This document shows, in pieces, positions 49,624 to 57,960 of a DNA stretch of 64,000 nucleotides; the first letter of the stretch is position 1; the number at the start of each line of letters is the position of its first letter. Source of the DNA: CAZUHB01 sp964620445 (GTDB lineage: Bacteria; Planctomycetota; B15-G4; CAYZWU01); assembly GCA_964620445.1 (NCBI GenBank), contig CAZUHB010000028.1, positions 1 through 64,000 of the forward strand, in the 5' to 3' direction. The position numbers were made by a program, and so were the translations under genes. The notes beneath the pieces were generated by a model. It did no database searches. It was given only the letters and a program-made list of their open reading frames with translations, and was not told the origin of the DNA.

Positions 49624-50733
49624 CTACCATCCGCGCACCGGCGTCCACTCGTCCACCACCTCGTCCTCTTCGATCACGTGGTACCTCGGAAAGAGGGCCG
49701 CGGCCAGACAGGCGTGATTGGGAATGATGCGCACGCGGCAACCGACCGGGAAGGCGGAGAAGTCGATCGGCCGCGTTGATTCGATGAAACCATGTTCCTG
49801 CGACAGGCCGGCCACCCTCAGATCCGGATGGCCGACGACGGCGCCGAAGGAAGGCGCGCGGCGCAGATGATCGGCGCCCTGGTCCTTGGACAGGGCGAGC
49901 GCGCCCGCGTCGATCAGCATCCGGTTCCGGTCCGGGTAGTGGCCCGCGACGGTGGCAAGCACCGCGGCGGCGCACTCTTCGATGGTACAGGTGCCGATGT
50001 CGACCTGGAACAGATCAAAAAAAACATAGTTGCCGGGACGGAGCTCGTTGACACCGTCCCAGTTCTCTCCCACGACAGCGGTCGGTGTCGAGCCGGCGCT
50101 GATCGTCGGACAGGGCACCCCGGCGTCGAGGAGCGCTCGCCCGAAACGGACGAGCGCGTCCCGCTCCTCCCCGGCCACGGCCGCAATGCTTTCGCGATCG
50201 ATCGACCGGTAGGCGTGGCCGCCGTGAGTGAGTATTCCGGCGAACTCCATCCCGCGCGCGTCGTGGATACGGCGGGCCAGCGCCACGGCGCCCGGTCCGC
50301 GCGGGTCGACGCCGGCGCGACGATAGCCCGAATCGACCTTGAGCAACAGGCGGAACCGGGTATTCAGCGCGCGCGCCGCACTCTCGACCGCATCGAGACC
50401 GTCTCCCTGGTCGACAATGAGCTGAAACGTCTTGATCTCCGCCGAAAGGCGGGCCGCTTCGGGGAGCTTGTCTGGAGTGATCGGAAAGGCGTAGGTGATG
50501 TCGCAAAAGCCCTTCCTGGCGAGAAATCGGGCCTCGGCCAGGGTCGACACGGTGATCGGGCCCGGCGCCCCGCCTGTCTGCATGAGGGCGATCTCTTCGG
50601 TCTTGTGCGTCTTCACGTGAGGCCGGAGACGAACACCGTGCGCGCGAGCCCTCTCGATCATGACGGCGCAGTTCCGCTCGACCCTGGCGCGATCGATGAT
50701 AAAAGCCGGCGTTCTCAGTTCGGTGATATCCAT
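49624..50733 (-). CDS. PLP enzyme of the D-threonine aldolase / D-serine dehydratase (DSD1) family
   Basis: A 369-residue fold-type III PLP enzyme. RPHVKTHK holds the PLP lysine (K41). The barrel shows LLLKVDSGYRRAGV, FAGILTHGGHAY, TISAGSTPTAV and NELRPGNYVFFD. The C-terminal metal site reads IPNHACLAA, i.e. H-x-C, which is the zinc pair of eukaryote-type D-serine dehydratase, while D-threonine aldolase has H-x-D. This favours D-serine dehydratase or a related activity. Its place between the sialidase and esterase genes (17 nt after the esterase stop) is not explained by sialic-acid catabolism. No signal peptide. Confidence 0.88.
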   Translation of the reverse strand: MDITELRTPAFIIDRARVERNCAVMIERARAHGVRLRPHVKTHKTEEIALMQTGGAPGPITVSTLAEARFLARKGFCDITYAFPITPDKLPEAARLSAEIKTFQLIVDQGDGLDAVESAARALNTRFRLLLKVDSGYRRAGVDPRGPGAVALARRIHDARGMEFAGILTHGGHAYRSIDRESIAAVAGEERDALVRFGRALLDAGVPCPTISAGSTPTAVVGENWDGVNELRPGNYVFFDLFQVDIGTCTIEECAAAVLATVAGHYPDRNRMLIDAGALALSKDQGADHLRRAPSFGAVVGHPDLRVAGLSQEHGFIESTRPIDFSAFPVGCRVRIIPNHACLAAALFPRYHVIEEDEVVDEWTPVRGW

Positions 50734-50750
50734 CCAGTGATCCTGTCTCC

Positions 50751-52286
50751 TTACCGATCGGTGCGGAAGGGCGACGCGGGGAGGCCTTCGGTGTTGATCA
50801 GGTTCGGTTCCGCTTCCTGGTGCCAGCCGAAGCGCACGGCCGCCGGGGCAGGGACGGCCTGGTTCCAGACGACCACCGTGTCCCCGTCGAGGGCAGCCTC
50901 GGCCTTGACGAAGCGCTGATCGTCGCCGGCGATCTCGAACCAGGAGAGAGGCTCGCCATCCCGCGATGCGAGGCCGCCGCCGGCATGTTCGAAGTGAATC
51001 CGCACCTTGCGCCCCTCGCGCGTCATCGATTTGAAGAGCGGTCCGGAGAAGACCACGTCCTTCCGGCCGTAATCATGGGACAGGGCCCAGAGCGCGAGCC
51101 GCCGGCCCACATCGAGCTTGTTGCGCGGATGGATGTCCTTCACGTTTCCGATGTCGACGGTTACCGCCATGCCCGTGTTGGGCACGCTCAGCGTGGCGGT
51201 TTGCGCCTCCCAGAGGCGGGGAAGCTCGCCTGGATCGTCCGTTCTGTACTTGAAGGGTGCAAGCTGCACGTAGTAAAAGGGAAAGTCGCCCTGATTCCAG
51301 ACCGTGCGCCAGCCGTTGATGAGCGCTTTCATCTTGTGGTGGTAGGCCATGCCCTCGGTGCGGTTCGCTTCTCCCTGGTACCAGATCGCACCCCGGATCG
51401 CGTAGGGCACGATCGGGTGGATCATTCCGTTGTAGAGCCCTGTCGGCTTGGCGTGGCTGTGCAAAGGGTGAACCGGAATGGCAGGCATGGCGGGCAGATC
51501 ATTGCCGCTGTCGAGCGCCGCGCGCGTCGTGCCGACCCAGGTTTCGATCGGACCGAGCGCGCCTTTCACGGCCTCCCTGTGGTGGGCGTTCGCCTCTTCG
51601 ATCTGGGTTGCGAAGGACGCGCACTGTTCGACAGACCGGAATCCCACGGGCGGTGTCCAGGGCTCGATGCGCGTTCCGCCCCACGACGTGTTGATCAATC
51701 CCACGGGCACACCCAGTTCGCGCCGGAGCTCGCACCCGAAAAAGTAGGCCACTGCCGAAAAATTCTTCAGCGTCTCCGGTGTGCAGGCCGACCACGCCGC
51801 GTTCACGTCGACACGGGGTTGCCCCGAAGGTCTCCGGGGTATATCGATGAGCCTGAGCGTGGGATCGGCGCACTGTGCGAGCACCTTCTCGGGATTGTCG
51901 GTCCGGCTCACGGGCCACTCCATGTTCGACTGGCCCGAACAGACCCAGACCTCGCCCACCATGACGTTGCCGAAGGCGAGGGTGCTGCTCCCCTCGACGA
52001 TGAGCTCGTGAGGACCGCCCGCCTTCATCGCCGGGAGCCGGACCATCCAGAGACCGTTCCGGTCCGCGCGGGTTCTCGATTTGATCCCGTCGATCCGCAC
52101 GGTGATCGCCTCTCCCGCCTCGGCTCGGCCCCAGACCGGAACCGGCTTGTCGCGCTGCAAGACCATGGCGTCACCGAAAATGTTCGGCATGGTGACGGCC
52201 GCTGACAGGCCGGCTGCCGGGAGGAGGAGGAGGCACAAGACGAGTCCGAATCGGATCGACGTTCGGTGATGTTCAGATCGGCCCAC
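50751..52286 (-). CDS. Secreted sialate O-acetylesterase
   Basis: A 511-residue SGNH-fold esterase with a signal peptide (FGLVLCLLLLPAAGLSA). The GTG start at 52286 has AAAGGAG 7 nt upstream. Block I is VCSGQSNMEWPVSRT with the nucleophilic serine, followed by GLINTSWGGTRIEPW, IWYQGEANRTE and VDIGNVKDIHPRNK with the Asp-x-x-His pair. Members remove O-acetyl groups from sialic acids so that sialidase and lyase can act. It is the first gene of the operon, the promoter presumably lying in 52287-52642. Confidence 0.92.
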   Translation of the reverse strand: MGRSEHHRTSIRFGLVLCLLLLPAAGLSAAVTMPNIFGDAMVLQRDKPVPVWGRAEAGEAITVRIDGIKSRTRADRNGLWMVRLPAMKAGGPHELIVEGSSTLAFGNVMVGEVWVCSGQSNMEWPVSRTDNPEKVLAQCADPTLRLIDIPRRPSGQPRVDVNAAWSACTPETLKNFSAVAYFFGCELRRELGVPVGLINTSWGGTRIEPWTPPVGFRSVEQCASFATQIEEANAHHREAVKGALGPIETWVGTTRAALDSGNDLPAMPAIPVHPLHSHAKPTGLYNGMIHPIVPYAIRGAIWYQGEANRTEGMAYHHKMKALINGWRTVWNQGDFPFYYVQLAPFKYRTDDPGELPRLWEAQTATLSVPNTGMAVTVDIGNVKDIHPRNKLDVGRRLALWALSHDYGRKDVVFSGPLFKSMTREGRKVRIHFEHAGGGLASRDGEPLSWFEIAGDDQRFVKAEAALDGDTVVVWNQAVPAPAAVRFGWHQEAEPNLINTEGLPASPFRTDR

Positions 52287-52642
52287 GGGTAAGCTCCTTT
52301 GCTCGAGGTGAGTGACTTGGAAAAGACGAACAACCTGTTCGACTCATCATAGTCGCCTCGGGTCTCGCTGACAACAAGCCGGATACGCTTGTTACGGCCC
52401 GTGGGACGAGCCGGTTCGAGCGCCGTCAGCTTGGAAATCCCGGCATGGAAACCGATCGCCGCTCGTACATCGACCGCGAGGTTCGTATATATCGCTATAT
52501 ATATAATGTTTTGCGGCCAGATAATCCGAAAGTTCACTATCGTCTCGTACGGGCTTGTTTATAATCGTCCCCTTGATTAGCAGTCGTCCTTGAACAGGTA
52601 TCCGTCCTTGAATGCTCGAGACTTGAAGAAGGCAATGTTGCG
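52287..52642. promoter_or_regulatory. Divergent intergenic region with AT-rich core
   Basis: These 356 nt lie between the leftward sialic-acid operon and the rightward sulfatase-fold operon. An AT-rich core at 52484-52507 (TATATATCGCTATATATA and flank) is the most likely promoter or operator zone. TATAAT occurs at 52502-52507 and at 52560-52565 on the plus strand, the second 77 nt before the rightward gene, but neither has a convincing -35 partner. No small gene or RNA was recognised. Confidence 0.5.
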
Positions 52643-53584
52643 ATGAAGCTTCGCGCTGTCATATGTATCATTTTGACTATTCTCATTTTCGGAGTGGTCC
52701 GCCATTCGGGACCGACCAGACAGTACGTGGTGGACCGGACGATGGATGGCACCTACTTCGCCCATGAGGCGCAGCGCTTTCACGTCTCGCCCCGCCCGGA
52801 GCGGGACGCGGACGCGAAGAGCCGGGGAGAAACGGTTCTCGAGGTGATCGCTCTGCCCGCGCCCCAGGGGACCGACCTGGTGGAGATGGAGGTCGAGGCG
52901 AAGGTGAAGGGCGCGCCCGATTGGGACAGGTATCCGTGCTCGGAGATCGCCTTTTTCGAGGACGGTCAGCCAGCGCCGCTCACCGATCCTCCGGCTTCGT
53001 CGATCGAAGACCGGATCGAGGCAACTCGGGGAGGTGGCGCGGTTTACCGCTTCAAGATTCCGCGCTTTCCGTGGACGACCAAACTGCTCTACAGATTCGT
53101 CACACCCCCCGGCGACGGTGCGAAAACCGGACCGGGAAACAAGGAGATCATCCTTGCCAGGGAAGAACAGGAGCCGTTGATGCTCAGGTTCAAAGGATCG
53201 ATCCCCGCTCTGGTGCTCTACCCGCACATCGTTTTCATGTTCATCGGCATCTGTTTTCTCATGCTCGCCATGTGGTGCGCCGCCAACATGCTCAGGGGGC
53301 GGGAGGAACCGTTCGCGGCCCGAAAGGCGTGGTGGGCTTGGGCCGCCATGTTCGTGGGCGGAATTCCCTTCGGAATCTTGATGAACTATTTCACGTTCGA
53401 TGTTTACTGGGAGGCGGTTCCCTTTGGCAACGACGTCACCGACAACAAGACACAGGTGGCTCTCATATTCTGGGGATTGGCGAGCGTCTTTTTGACACGT
53501 CGCCCGGGACGGCACGCGGCGTTCTTCACGCTGGCAGCCGGCTTGCTCAGCCTCGCCATGTACCTGATTCCTCATAGTTTGTGA
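52643..53584 (+). CDS. Membrane protein of unknown function
   Basis: A 313-residue protein. One helix at the N-terminus (ICIILTILIFGVV) is followed by a periplasmic beta-rich domain (about 30-185, with TVLEVIALPAPQG and KLLYRFVTPPGDG), then four or five helices (ALVLYPHIVFMFIGICFLML, WWAWAAMFVGGIPFGILM, VALIFWGLASVFL, AAFFTLAAGLLSLAMYL). I do not recognise the family. It is the first gene of a unit with two sulfatase-fold proteins and a TMTC-like protein, so a role in envelope polymer modification is possible. Confidence 0.72.
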   Translation: MKLRAVICIILTILIFGVVRHSGPTRQYVVDRTMDGTYFAHEAQRFHVSPRPERDADAKSRGETVLEVIALPAPQGTDLVEMEVEAKVKGAPDWDRYPCSEIAFFEDGQPAPLTDPPASSIEDRIEATRGGGAVYRFKIPRFPWTTKLLYRFVTPPGDGAKTGPGNKEIILAREEQEPLMLRFKGSIPALVLYPHIVFMFIGICFLMLAMWCAANMLRGREEPFAARKAWWAWAAMFVGGIPFGILMNYFTFDVYWEAVPFGNDVTDNKTQVALIFWGLASVFLTRRPGRHAAFFTLAAGLLSLAMYLIPHSL

Positions 53585-53615
53585 GAATATAGAAACGCGT
53601 TTGGAGAAATGATTC

Positions 53616-56494
53616 GTGGAAAACAACAAGAAAAAGAGCGATCTGAAGTGGATCGTCATCGTCATCGTCATCCTTGCCGTCGTCGCGGCTTGGCTTCTCT
53701 ACAAGGAGGGCGTGATTCCGGGCCTGGGATCGAAGAGCGACCGCACATCGGTGCTTTTCATCACGCTTGACGGAATCAGAGCCGACCGTCTCGGCTGTAT
53801 GGGCTTTGAGCCCGACGCGACGCCGAACCTCAACAAGCTGGCAGCGAGCGGCGCGCTCTTCAGACAGTGCACTTCGCCGGTTCCGATCTCCATCCCGGCG
53901 ATCACGTCCCTCATCACCGGGATCGATCCCTATATCCATGGCGTCCGTCTCGGCAGTCTCTTGCCGGTGCCGCTCGGCGAGGGGCACATGACCCTGGCGG
54001 AGGTCTTGAACGACGAAGGTTATCCGACGGTAGCGCGCGTGACGCGACCCGACATTTATAAATCCCTCGGCCTCGACCAGGGATTCTGGCCGAATGATTT
54101 CTTCGACGCCCAGTACCAGGTCATGGGCGACGCGGGCGGGCCTGGCGCTGGCATGGGCCAGCCCGGTGCCCAGGCTCCGGGCAGGGGTCGGCCTGGCGGA
54201 CCTGGTCCCGGGCCGGGGCAGATGCCGTCCATGCCGCCCTCCAGACCGCTCGATGCCAAAAAGCTCGCCGACAGCTCCATCACCTGGCTGCGTGCCAATG
54301 GCGACGATCCCTTCTTTCTCTGGGTACACATGGCTGACGGAGCCGCGCCACACACACCGTTCGAACCCTTCGCGAGCAAGTTCGAAGATCCCTACACAGC
54401 AGAACTGGCCTTCGTGGATGAGCAAGTGGGCCGCATCCTCGACGAGTTGGCCGAGCTGGGCATCAGCGACAAGACTCTCGTTGTGCTCGCTTCCGGTTTC
54501 GGCGAGGGGCTTGGCGATCATTATGAAGACACTCACTCCTGGTCGGTCTACGACGAGACGACCCGCGTCCCTCTTCTCGTGTCCTTTCCGGGAAAAATCC
54601 AGCCCAACACCTCTATCGACGCACAGGTCAGGCTGATCGACGCGGTTCCGACGGTCATCGATCTGCTCGGTCTCGATCCGAAACAGGACGCCCAGGGCGA
54701 CAGCCTCGTCCCGCTCCTCGACGGCACCGCCGACGATCTCGGGATCGCCGCGTATTCCGAGACGTTGGTCCCCCTGTTCGAGCTGCAATTCGCCTCGCCC
54801 CGTTCGCTGCGCAAGGGGGGATGGAAGTACATCCACCTGCCCAAACAGGAGCTGTACGATCTGACCGCCGATCCTGGAGAAGAAACAAACCTTGCCGAAA
54901 AGCACCCCGACAAGGTGACCGCGATGCGCGAGGAACTCATCATGCTTCTCACGGGGGCTCCCACCCTTCCCGAAGAGGATCCGTCCGGCACCGCGCCGCC
55001 CGCCGATGCCGGTGTGGAGATGAACGAAGCCGCGTTGCTTCAGCAAAAACTGGAGGACCCCAAGGACCACACGAAGGAGATCGTTTACTACTCACTCGGG
55101 CAGCTTCTCCTCGCCGCCGGCGAGCTCGAAAGGGCGACCCACGCCTTCTTCGAAGTGGTCAAGACCAACTCGAATCTTCCCAAACCGCTTCAGGCACTCG
55201 TCTCCATCATGGTTCAACTCGACAAGACCGATGATATGATCACCTTTCTGGGCGATTTCGTGAAAGCAAAACCCGATCGTACCGATGTGCGCTACACTCT
55301 CGCCGGGTTGCTCCAGGGCACCGGGAAGAACAAGGACGCGATCGAACACCTCGTGGTCGTGGAAAAGGAGACCGCGGCGAACAGCGATCCCATGGCTCAG
55401 GAAGCGTTGAAGGCCATGAACATGCAGCTGGCAGATCTCTACTACGCTGAAGGAGAGTTCGAGGAGGCGAAGAAGCGCATCATGGTCGCCATTGAGCAGG
55501 ATCCGACCGAAAGCGCTCTCCGTTCCAGGCTGACCTGCATCCTGACCGATGCGGGCGATCTCGACGATGTTCTTGCAGAGGCCAGAACGCGTTTCCCCGA
55601 GACGACGAAGGAAGGGAAACCGATCGAGGACCACATGATCCACCAGATCGTGGGCAAGAATCTGCTGCAGCAAGGCCATGTTGAACAGGCGCTCATTCAC
55701 TTCAAGCGGGCAATCGAACTCAAGCCGGATATGGCGCTCTATTATGCTGATGTAGGAATTCTGCTCGGCCAGCAGAAAAGACTGTCCGAAAGCATCGTTT
55801 ATCTGGCCAAAGCATGGGAACTCAAACCGGAGGTCGCCCAGTGGGGCCAGAACCTGGCCTACGCCTACAAACTCTCCGGGGACTACGACAAGGCGATCAC
55901 CGTGCTCAGAGACGTGCTCAAGAAGAATCCGAATCATGTGAGCGGTTTGTACCTTCTCTCGCTGATCCTGGCGACCTGCCCCCACGACGAGCTTCGCTCC
56001 GGCAAAGAGGCGTTGACCATGGCGCGGAAGGCTTGCGAGATGACGCAGAACAAGAATCACCTCGCCCTTCAATCGCTTGCGGCGGCACTGGCCGAGACAG
56101 GAGATTTCAAGGAAGCGGAAAAGATCGGCACGCAAGCCGCAAACATCGCCAAGGGCGCGGGTCAGGATAAGCTGTCAGCGTCGATCGCTTTCGTGACGAA
56201 CCAGTTCTACAAGAACGGCAAAGCCTACCGCGAAATAGATCCCAAGGCGCCGCCCCAAGACGCCGGCGAAGACGGCGAAGACGCCGAAGATGCCGGCTCG
56301 GAAGCCGAAGATGCCGGCTCGGANNNNNNNNNNNNNNNNNNNNNNNNNNNNNNNNNNNNNNNNNNNNNNNNNNNNNNNNNNNNNNNNNNNNNNNNNNNNN
56401 NNNNNNNNNNNNNNNNNNNNNNNAAGACGGCGAAGACGCCGAAGATGCCGGCTCGGAAGCCGAAGATGCCGGCTCGGAGGGGCAGGGCGACTGA
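53616..56494 (+). CDS. Membrane-anchored sulfatase-fold protein with TPRs, non-formylglycine type, interrupted by a gap
   Basis: About 907 residues after gap removal. One N-terminal anchor helix (13-30) is followed by a sulfatase/alkaline-phosphatase fold (45-450): VLFITLDGIRADRLG with metal ligands, then SIPAITSLITG at the nucleophile site. The formylglycine cysteine and the arginine of C-x-P-x-R are absent; Ser would be the nucleophile, so a phosphotransferase or other role is more likely than sulfatase. A Gly-Pro-rich insert is at about 170-208 (GPGAGMGQPG). Six or more TPR units follow (from about 490). An acidic tail (EDAGSEAEDAGSE) ends at the TGA at 56492-56494; reading past the gap in another frame to 56606 is an artefact. 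GTG start with GGAG upstream. Confidence 0.82.
56283..56323. repeat. Tandem repeat of 21 nt at the edge of gap 2
   Basis: Two units of GCCGAAGATGCCGGCTCGGAA (the second truncated by one base) encode AEDAGSE in the acidic tail of the sulfatase-fold protein. The same stretch appears again right of the gap at 56438-56478, probably the same DNA represented twice. Confidence 0.9.
56324..56423. other. 100-N assembly gap with identical 55-nt flanks
   Basis: The 55 nt at 56269-56323 equal the 55 nt at 56424-56478. As with the gap at 21618, this is the trace of a k=55 overlap. Deleting the N run and one copy restores the acidic C-terminus and its stop codon. Confidence 0.9.
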
Positions 56495-56511
56495 TTCTGT
56501 CTCATTCATGA

Positions 56512-57960
56512 ATGGGAGGTCCCGCCGACCTGATGCGTTCGAAGAAGAGAATTGCGATTGCGGCCGGATTGCTGCTCATTCTGGGTGCGGCCTGGCTTCT
56601 GCGTGATTCGATCCCGTTTTTGAAGGCCGCACCCAAGCTGCGCGGTGCGGTGCTCATTCTGCTCGACACGGTTCGCGCCGACCATCTCGATTGCTACGGC
56701 TACGAGCGGCAAACAGCACCCGCCCTGACAGGATTGAGCAAGAGAGGTGTGCTCTTCGAGCAGGCGATCAGCTTCGCGCCGTGGACGCTTCCCTCGGCGA
56801 TCAACCTCCTGTCCGGCTGCCGGGTCACTGGGGACGTCTTCGACAAGGGCAAGCTGAAGAGATCCTTCGTCGAGACCCTCGATCGTGCCGGTTACCGGAC
56901 CGTGGCATTCACCGAGGGCGGCTACCTATCCAAACGCTACGGTTTCGACCTGGGATTCAGCCTGTACCACGAGCAGGAAGGCAAGGTCCATTACCTTGTC
57001 AACGGCAAGCCCGTCGACGGGGTCGAGACCGGCGGCGGGATCGACGAGACCTTTTCCAGGGCGCGCGAATGGCTCGCCGATCATGGAGACGAGCCTTTTT
57101 TTCTCTTCATCCACACCTACGAACCGCACACGCCCTACCTGCACCGGACTTTCACCGAGGGGCTTTCGCCCGGAAAGGTGGGCGAGACCTTCGGCCATGA
57201 AAAGTTCGAGCCGCTGAGGTCGGGCGCGCTCCGGTTCGATGAGAAGGACCTCGAGTATCTCGAGGCGCTCTACGATGGAGGGATTCACGAGGCCGATCGC
57301 CACGTGGGCGCTTTCGTCGATTTTCTCGACGAGCAGGGTCTGGGCGACAAGACCCTCATCGTGGTCACGAGCGACCATGGAGAAGAACTGGGCGAGCACT
57401 TCCCCTCGCGCAGCGGCGACCATGGCCACTCGCTTCACGACACGCTGGTCCATGTGCCGCTCATCGTCCACAATCCGATGGAGCAGTACGCGATCGCGCG
57501 GGTAGCCCAGCAGGTACGACTCATGGACGTGATGCCCACGATCGTCGATATCATGGGAGCCGCCGAGGAAGAAGGCTCTGCCGGAAAAAGCCTCGTCCCT
57601 CTGATGCGTGGAACGGAGACCGCGAATCGGCTCGCCTACGGCACTCAGACCAAGGCTGGGCCGGATCGCATCTTTCTGAGGTATCTCGGTTACAAGTACG
57701 TTCGGATCATCTCTCCGCCGCCCAGGAACGAGCCGCCATTGAGGCCTTCCCCCCCGCGCGAGCAGCTTTACGATCTCAAGAACGATCCGGGAGAGCGGGT
57801 GAACCTGGTCGGCCGTGAGCCCCACATACTGGACCAGATGAAAAGTATTCTCGATCAGACGAGCAATGCAGGAGGATTCGGCAGGGAGGACTTCACCGTT
57901 CCGGAGGAAACGGACCAGAAGCTGAAGGATCGCCTCGAGTCACTGGGGTATACTCACTGA
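56512..57960 (+). CDS. Membrane-anchored sulfatase-fold protein, Thr-nucleophile type
   Basis: A 482-residue protein with an N-terminal anchor helix (about 15-30). The fold is that of sulfatases and phosphatases: AVLILLDTVRADHLDCYGY holds the first metal Asp, and APWTLPSAINLLSG has Thr-Leu-Pro-Ser where true sulfatases have C-x-P-x-R. VVTSDHGEELGEH carries the later Asp-His metal pair, and DHGHSLHDTLVHVPLI the next His. A Thr nucleophile is found in phosphoethanolamine- and glycerol-phosphotransferases and nucleotide phosphodiesterases. A later ATG at 56533 would shorten the N-terminus by 7 residues. The stop overlaps the start of the next gene by 1 nt. Confidence 0.85.
   Translation: MGGPADLMRSKKRIAIAAGLLLILGAAWLLRDSIPFLKAAPKLRGAVLILLDTVRADHLDCYGYERQTAPALTGLSKRGVLFEQAISFAPWTLPSAINLLSGCRVTGDVFDKGKLKRSFVETLDRAGYRTVAFTEGGYLSKRYGFDLGFSLYHEQEGKVHYLVNGKPVDGVETGGGIDETFSRAREWLADHGDEPFFLFIHTYEPHTPYLHRTFTEGLSPGKVGETFGHEKFEPLRSGALRFDEKDLEYLEALYDGGIHEADRHVGAFVDFLDEQGLGDKTLIVVTSDHGEELGEHFPSRSGDHGHSLHDTLVHVPLIVHNPMEQYAIARVAQQVRLMDVMPTIVDIMGAAEEEGSAGKSLVPLMRGTETANRLAYGTQTKAGPDRIFLRYLGYKYVRIISPPPRNEPPLRPSPPREQLYDLKNDPGERVNLVGREPHILDQMKSILDQTSNAGGFGREDFTVPEETDQKLKDRLESLGYTH

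Noticed and set aside
52484..52565. Full sigma-70 promoters at the two TATAAT sequences
   Set aside because: No -35 hexamer with suitable spacing was found for either, so only the AT-rich region is reported.
53616..56606. Extension of the sulfatase-fold protein to 56606
   Set aside because: It depends on the artificial frame created by the N gap; the corrected frame ends at 56494.
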